A stretch of 14,034 nucleotides of DNA from Lojkania enalia (taxonomy: Eukaryota > Ascomycota > Dothideomycetes > Pleosporales): NCBI GenBank assembly GCA_010094045.1, contig ML986851.1, positions 20,898 to 34,931 of the forward strand, read 5' to 3'. The notes below the pieces were generated by a model. The model did no database searches, was not told where the DNA came from, and worked only from the letters and a program-made list of their open reading frames with translations. Every line of letters begins with the position of its first letter. Position 1 is the stretch's first letter. Below, piece by piece: positions 9,424 through 14,034 of the stretch. Both the position numbers and the translations under genes were made by a program.

Positions 9424-9458
9424 CTTTTTCTTAGTATTATAAATACTACGTACAAACT

Positions 9459-9940
9459 ATAATAAATCTATAATATAACCTTCTATTAATTTAATAAGAA
9501 AGTAGAATTGAGCTTATCTTATAGGTGTATAAATTAGGCTAATTTAAAAGTATACGATGCGCTGCTATAGCTTTTAATATATAATATTAACAACTCTCTA
9601 CTTAACTTTATAGAATCGCGTTTCGTTCTTATATACAACTAAATTACTAGAAGTTTATAGTAACCGAAGAATAAACAATTATATAATATATTTTTAACCT
9701 TAATTTACGAGGATTTACGCCCTAGTTATATAAAGTAGTAGATATAGTAGATAAACTATTAGATATATATAGTAGAATATCTATAGAAAAGAATTAGTTT
9801 AAATAATTTATAGTATATATAAATAAACTTAAAATAGCCTTTAATTAAGTAAAGAATTACTAAAGAATAAAATAAGAGAATCTAGAAGTTATTAATATAT
9901 AGTTTAAGCTTATATAGGATATAATTATAAAATATATTAA
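9459..9940 (+). pseudogene. Fot1/pogo-type transposase, 5' fragment (family A, copy 1)
   Basis: This copy matches copy 2 from the element's left end through about 160 codons: E-x-RI-E-L at the N-terminus, A-A-I-A-F-N of the first helix-turn-helix, VTEE with NLNLRGFTP of the CENP-B-type domain, EKN for the GKNW motif, and ENLEVIN before the catalytic core. The presumed ATG is ATA at 9459 or 9462. Homology breaks at about 9936-9945, in the codons where copy 2 reads AKYSIYNN. There copy 2's own left end begins, so copy 2 inserted into copy 1. The rest of copy 1 should lie to the right, beyond the window. Many Gln/Trp codons are stops. Confidence 0.85.
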
Positions 9941-9948
9941 TATATTCT

Positions 9949-9998
9949 ACTATCGAAGCGGCTAAACTATCGAAGCAGCTAAACTATCGAAGCGGCTA
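9949..9998 (+). repeat. Subterminal direct repeats, copy 2 left end (3 units)
   Basis: Three units with a 17-base period at 9949-9964, 9966-9981 and 9983-9998. Consensus is ACTATCGAAGCGGCTA with A between units; the middle unit has one G-to-A change (GAAGCAGC). Copies 1 and 3 have two units, so the number varies within the family. They mark the left terminus of the nested copy 2. Confidence 0.9.
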
Positions 9999-10036
9999 CT
10001 TTTTCTTAGTATTATAAACACTACGTACGAACTATA

Positions 10037-11722
10037 ATAAATCTATAATATAACCTTCTATTAATTTAATAAGAAGGTAGAATTAAGCTTACCTTATAGG
10101 CGTATAAATTAGACTAGTTTAAGAGTATGCGACGCGCTGCTATAGCTTTTAATATATAATATTAACAACTCTCTACTTAACTTTATAGAATCGCGTTTTA
10201 CTCTTATATACAACTAAATTACTAGAAGCTTATAGTAACCGAAGAATAAATAATCGTATAATATATTCTTAACCTTAATTTACGAGGATTTACACCCTAG
10301 CTATATAAGGTAATAGATATAGTAGATAAACTATTAGGCGTATATAGTAGAATATTTATAGGAAAGAATTAGTCTAAATAATTTATAGTATATATAAATA
10401 AGCTTAAAACAACTTTTAATTAAGTAAAAGATTACTAAAGAATAAAATAAGAGAATCTAGAGGTTATTAACGCGTAGTTTAAGCTCGTATAAGATATAAT
10501 TGCGAAATATAGTATATATAATAATAATATCTATAACTTTAATAAGATAGGCTTTTAAATAGGTATTATTAGTACTATAAAGGTTATTATAGGTTTAAAA
10601 TATTATATAAGGTCTACTCTTATACAGCTTAGCAATTATAAGTAGGTTACAGTTATCTAAAGTATCTATACTACTATATATATAACCCTACTATTTATTA
10701 TTTATAAAGGACGTATCTATATCTCTATATAGTATAAAGGAGTAAATATACTATATAATTGGAAAATTTTAGTCTCTAAGAACGGCTAGACAAATAATAT
10801 ACTTAGTCTTAAGTAGCTAAAGTACTTTAATAAGTATATAAAAATACGTTAGATAGAGTTATATAGGCTACTTATTTTAGATAGCTATAAAAGCTACCTT
10901 AACTAGGAATTTAAAGATTACTATCTTATATAAAAGATTCTAATACTTTATATACCTTCTTATTTATCGTATATACTTTAGCCTTTTAATATAGTTTACT
11001 TCTTACTATTAAAGCTAAAATACTTATAGTATATATAAAACTTAGCGCGTCGACGCGTCTACTATATTAATAAAGAAGGCTTCCTTCTAGCTTTTAAGGA
11101 CGTATTTTTTAATATATTTACGTATAAGAACTATTAAAAGACTTTTAAAGTAATAGAAATTATTCTTTTAAACGCGCAGGTTATATTAAATCGCCTTAAT
11201 ATATAACTATATACCCTACTAGAACTACTTCTATAAGAAAACTTCTAATAGTTTAAAACTCTAAGTAATATATATAAATTTAGGTTATAATTAATACTTA
11301 TATAAAAGTCCTTTATATAATTACTAAAAGAGGTATAAGAAGGATTCTTATAGTTTATAAAAGGTGCTAAGTTAATACTATATTAGAATACGCTTCTTTA
11401 AGCTCGCAACTCTAAGCTTAAAGGGTAATTAGAAGAAGTAACTAAGTATAAAACGCGTAAAAGAAAGTATATTTAGTATAGTAGTATAGTATTATATAGC
11501 GAGGGATCTTTATATATAGCTGCTAAAGTATCTATAAACTCTTAGCCCTTTAAGAAGACTCATAGTACTAATACTAAAGAAAGGGCTTAACCAGCTTAAC
11601 GCTACTATAGTAACTATAGTAAGACTGGATATAACGCTTATACATGCTAAAAGAATAGTAGGGAAAATTCTAAATTAGATAAAAATATATTATATATAGA
11701 ATCTTTTATTAGTATTAAGTAA
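10037..11722 (+). pseudogene. Fot1/pogo-type transposase, coding-complete but RIP-killed (family A, copy 2)
   Basis: One frame can be followed from an ATA (former ATG, 10034 or 10037) to TAA at 11720-11722. That is about 560 codons, close to the usual Fot1 size. Domains in order: first helix-turn-helix (RRAAIAFN, residues about 25-60); CENP-B-type DNA-binding domain (VTEE through NLNLRGFTP, about 70-130); DDE core. The first Asp is Asn (10541-10543, Y-N-F-N-K), the second is kept (10880-10882, LD-S-Y-K-S-Y), the third is Asn (10988-10990, P-F-N-I-V). A charged linker (YKTRKRK) and a C-terminal zinc knuckle (11606-11647) follow. The element's right terminal repeat is absent, because copy 3 begins about 25 bases after the stop. 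This copy is the best template for naming the family. Confidence 0.9.
11606..11647 (+). other. C-terminal CCHC zinc knuckle of the pogo transposase
   Basis: Fourteen codons fit CX2CX4HX4C, with the first two Cys and the His now Tyr and the last Cys intact (11645-11647). Residues between them read S-N, S-K-T-G and N-A-Y-T. It lies about 25 codons before the stop, after a basic K-R-K stretch. CCHC knuckles at the end of fungal pogo-type transposases are known and may aid nucleic-acid binding; that role here is inferred. Confidence 0.75.
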
Positions 11723-11747
11723 ATTAACTTTTTATATAACGTAAAGT

Positions 11748-11780
11748 ACCACCGAGCCGGCTATACTACCAAGCCGGCTA
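11748..11780 (+). repeat. Subterminal direct repeats, copy 3 left end (2 units)
   Basis: Two units with a 17-base period at 11748-11763 (ACCACCGAGCCGGCTA) and 11765-11780 (ACTACCAAGCCGGCTA), then CTTTTTCTTAGTAT as in copies 1 and 2. The core is GAGCCGG/AAGCCGG rather than GAAGCGG, so copy 3 belongs to a subfamily. C positions that are T in the other copies are retained here. Confidence 0.85.
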
Positions 11781-11818
11781 CTTTTTCTTAGTATAGCAAC
11801 TTTTCTATACGCAACGCT

Positions 11819-12750
11819 ATGTTTTAATAATATAAAGCTAATCTATCTAATTAAAAAGGTAGAATTAAACTTGCCCTTTAGGCCTATATTTTAAGCTAAT
11901 TTTAAAGCGTACGACGCGCTGTAGCAGCTTTTAATATATAATACTAGCAGCTTTCTAACCAGCTTTATAGAATTACCTTTCGACCTCAAACTTAACCAAA
12001 TTATATAAAGCTTATAGTAACTGAAGAGTAGATAATTGTACGATATATCCTTAACCTTAATTTGCGAGGATTTACGCCGCAGCTTTATAAGGTAGTAGAT
12101 ATAGTAGATAAACTATTATATACGCGGGGTAAGATATTTATAGATAAGAACTAGTTTAAACAATTTATATCGCGTATAAATAAGCTTAAAACAGTTTTTA
12201 ATTAAGTAAAGGACTGTTAGAGGATATTATAAGAAGATCTAAAGGTTATTAACGCGTGGTTTAAGCTTGTATAAGAGACGGTAGCTAAGTATAGTATCTA
12301 TAAAGATAATATCTATAACTTTAATAAGATAGGCTTCTAAATAGGTATAATTAGCTCTATAAAAGTTGTTACAGGTTTAGAATACCGTATAAGACCTACG
12401 CTTATTTAGCTAGATAATCGGGAGTAGGTTATAGTAATCTAGAGTATTTATACTACTATATATATAACCCTACTATTTATTATCTATAAAGGACGCGTTT
12501 ATATCTTTATATAATATAAAGAAGTAGATATATTATATAATTGGAAAATTTTAGTCTCTAAGAATAGCTGGATAAATAATACATTTAGTTTTAAGTAGCT
12601 AAAGTACTTTAATAAGTATATAAAGATGCGTTAGGTAGAGTTATATAAGCTACTTATTTTAGACAGCTATAAAAGCTATCTTAACTAAGAATTTAAAGAT
12701 TACTACCTTATATAAAAGATCCTAATACTTTATATACCTTCTTATTTATT
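11819..12750 (+). pseudogene. Fot1/pogo-type transposase, 5' two-thirds (family A, copy 3)
   Basis: This is the only family A copy with its ATG preserved (11819-11821). The frame continues to about 12750: RRAVAAFN (first helix-turn-helix), VTEE and NLNLRGFTPQLYK (second DNA-binding domain), INAWFKLV with its Trp still TGG, and Y-N-F-N-K with the first catalytic Asp mutated to Asn (12323-12325). Then come a preserved YNWKILVSKNSW segment and the second Asp site in LILD-S-Y-K-S-Y. Homology ends in the I-P-S-Y-L block (about 12745-12750), where copy 4 begins, so copy 4 inserted here. The missing third Asp, linker and zinc knuckle should resume beyond the right edge of the window. It is less damaged than copies 1 and 2. 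Confidence 0.9.
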
Positions 12751-12761
12751 AACGTATAGTA

Positions 12762-12795
12762 TAAGCGAGCTAATTACCTAAGTAAACTAATTATA
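12762..12795 (+). repeat. Subterminal direct repeats, copy 4 left end (2 units)
   Basis: Two adjoining 17-base units: TAAGCGAGCTAATTACC (12762-12778) and TAAGTAAACTAATTATA (12779-12795). Most of their differences are C/T or G/A. The period equals that of family A although the sequence differs, which supports a shared end architecture. The boundary of copy 4 lies just to the left, near 12751. Confidence 0.7.
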
Positions 12796-12853
12796 ATACT
12801 AAGACCCTACTAAAATCGCGATAATTATACTTTATAGTATTATACTACAACTA

Positions 12854-14034
12854 ATAACTATAGAATTAATTTAAAAAGAAGCTAGAATATAGCTTATACT
12901 TTAAATTCTTTAATAAGATATAATATTAACTATATATCGTATTGCATTAATCTATAATATCTCCTAAAGTATACTTAGTATATAAAGGCGAGGAATAGCT
13001 CTATAACGCGATTACTAGCCTAATTTAATAAAACTTAATAAGATTAAGGAGTGGGTAATTATTTAGTATATACTAGATCTAGATATAAGAGGATTTCCGC
13101 TGCAGCTTACTACTATTTAAAATATAGCTAATTTACTACTAGCTGCGCGCTCTACTAGCTAGGTTAAAAAGAACTAGGTAGAGAATTTTATTAAACGTAT
13201 ACCTAAGCTTAAAGTTAAATTTAATTAAAAGTACAACTATTTAAGAGCTAAATATAAGAATTCTAAGATTATAGGAGACTAGTTCTACCTTATATAGAAT
13301 ATAAAGGCTAAATATAGTATTATTAATAAAGATATATACAATTTTAATAAATTAGGCTTTATAATAGGCGTAATATTAATAAGAGTAGTAGTTACTAGCT
13401 CTAAGAGATAGAATTAACTAAAGTAGCTCTAGCCAGGTAATTATAAGTAGACTATAGTTATCTAGAATATTAACACGATAGGATAGGTAATACTATCTTT
13501 TATTATCTTTACAGGTATCTACCACCTCTCTATATAGTATAAAGAAGATAATATTCTACTAACCTAGGCTATATAGGTTACTAATAACAGCTGGACGATA
13601 AATAATATTAGTATTAAGTAGTTAAAGCACTTTAATATATATATAAAGGATTGTACTATTAGTATATATTAATTGCTAATTCTTAACAGCTATAAGAGCT
13701 ACGACTCGCTTAAATTTAGGCAGCTCTACGAGAAAAAGAATATTATTACTCTCTATATACCTCCACATTCATCGCACCTACTATAGCTACTAGATATAGG
13801 TTGTTTCTCGCTTTTAAAGACTGCGTATAGGCGCTAAGTTAAATAGCTAATATATAGTTATATTAACTATATTATAAAAATTAAGTTCTTATCCTACTTT
13901 AAAGCAGCTTTTAACGCAGCAATTACAAAGAGTAATATCTTAAGTAGCTTTTGAGGTGCTAGCCTAGTTCTATTTAACTTAGATATAGTACTATTAAAGC
14001 TTAAAATTCGACTATATATACTAATACCCTTTAT
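12854..14034 (+). pseudogene. Fot1/pogo-type transposase, partial at window end (family B, copy 4)
   Basis: This is a different pogo-type family from copies 0-3, closer to the common ascomycete Fot1 type. The start is probably an ATA at 12854 or 12860 (former ATG). In a single frame to the window end it reads: first helix-turn-helix (about residues 5-40); CENP-B-type domain with YILDLDIRGFPLQLT and ANLLLAARS; FIKRIPKLK; Y-N-F-N-K with the first Asp as Asn (13346-13348); LIL-N-S-Y-K-S-Y with the second Asp as Asn (13685-13687); an unmutated PPHSSHLL block; and the third Asp intact (13793-13795, LLDIGCF). A conserved AFNAAITKSNI segment and the family's C-terminal ridge follow. It is cut by the window edge, probably close to the end of the catalytic domain. 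It interrupts copy 3. Confidence 0.9.

Noticed and set aside
9391..9998. CRISPR-like short regular repeats
   Set aside because: The units are nearly contiguous with no spacers, lie at transposon ends, and recur with each element copy.
11046..11057. CpG-rich palindrome CGCGTCGACGCG as a possible regulatory site
   Set aside because: It falls within the transposase frame of copy 2 and encodes an Arg-rich segment; CpG is simply spared by RIP.
1..14034. Mitochondrial DNA, suggested by extreme AT content
   Set aside because: No mitochondrial genes or tRNAs are seen, and the recognised content is nuclear-type transposons with RIP-type changes, a nuclear process.
12854..14034. A functional transposase gene read through stop codons
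   Set aside because: Besides many stops, two catalytic Asp codons are Asn, and no recoding mechanism is indicated.

Overview
The window looks like a heterochromatic, gene-free block from a filamentous ascomycete (Pezizomycotina) nuclear genome. It is strongly AT-rich and dominated by TpA. Every recognisable reading frame is full of TAA/TAG where homologues have Gln (CAA/CAG) or Trp (TGG), and Gly, Asp, Cys and His codons have drifted to Ser/Glu, Asn and Tyr. Reading frames themselves are largely intact over kilobases, and CpG clusters survive. Substitution-only C-to-T and G-to-A decay on both strands that spares CpG is the signature of repeat-induced point mutation (RIP). I find no intact protein gene, tRNA, rRNA or CRISPR array.

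Layout. (1) 1-366, + strand: 3' part of a Fot1/pogo-type DDE transposase (family A, copy 0), cut off on its right. (2) About 367-1389: unassigned AT-rich DNA with a short 14-bp tandem repeat and a purine-rich tract; its right edge may be the 3' LTR edge of the next element. (3) About 1390-6640, - strand: a Ty3/Gypsy chromovirus with gag (coiled-coil-like N-terminus, zinc knuckle) and pol (aspartic protease, reverse transcriptase, RNase H, integrase, chromodomain). Pol holds one frame across about 3.6 kb. (4) About 6641-8730: unassigned, with an LTR/promoter-like stretch near 7117-7290. (5) 8740-9390, - strand: N-terminal half of a second pogo-type transposase (family C). (6) About 9391-14034, + strand: four pogo-type elements in a row. 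Copy 1 (A) is cut by copy 2 (A). Copy 2 is coding-complete, but copy 3 (A) begins within about 25 bp of its stop. Copy 3 is cut by copy 4 (family B), which runs off the window.

The serial 5' portions at the right and the orphan 3' portion at the left fit nested insertion of cut-and-paste elements, each into its predecessor, followed by RIP of the whole nest. Three copies of family A and the one copy of family B start with 17-bp direct repeats just inside their ends. Copy 2 gives the whole family A protein: two N-terminal helix-turn-helix DNA-binding regions, a DDE catalytic core, and a C-terminal CCHC-type zinc knuckle. Family assignments rest on motif reading by eye; no alignment or search was run, so boundaries are approximate unless exact bases are given.
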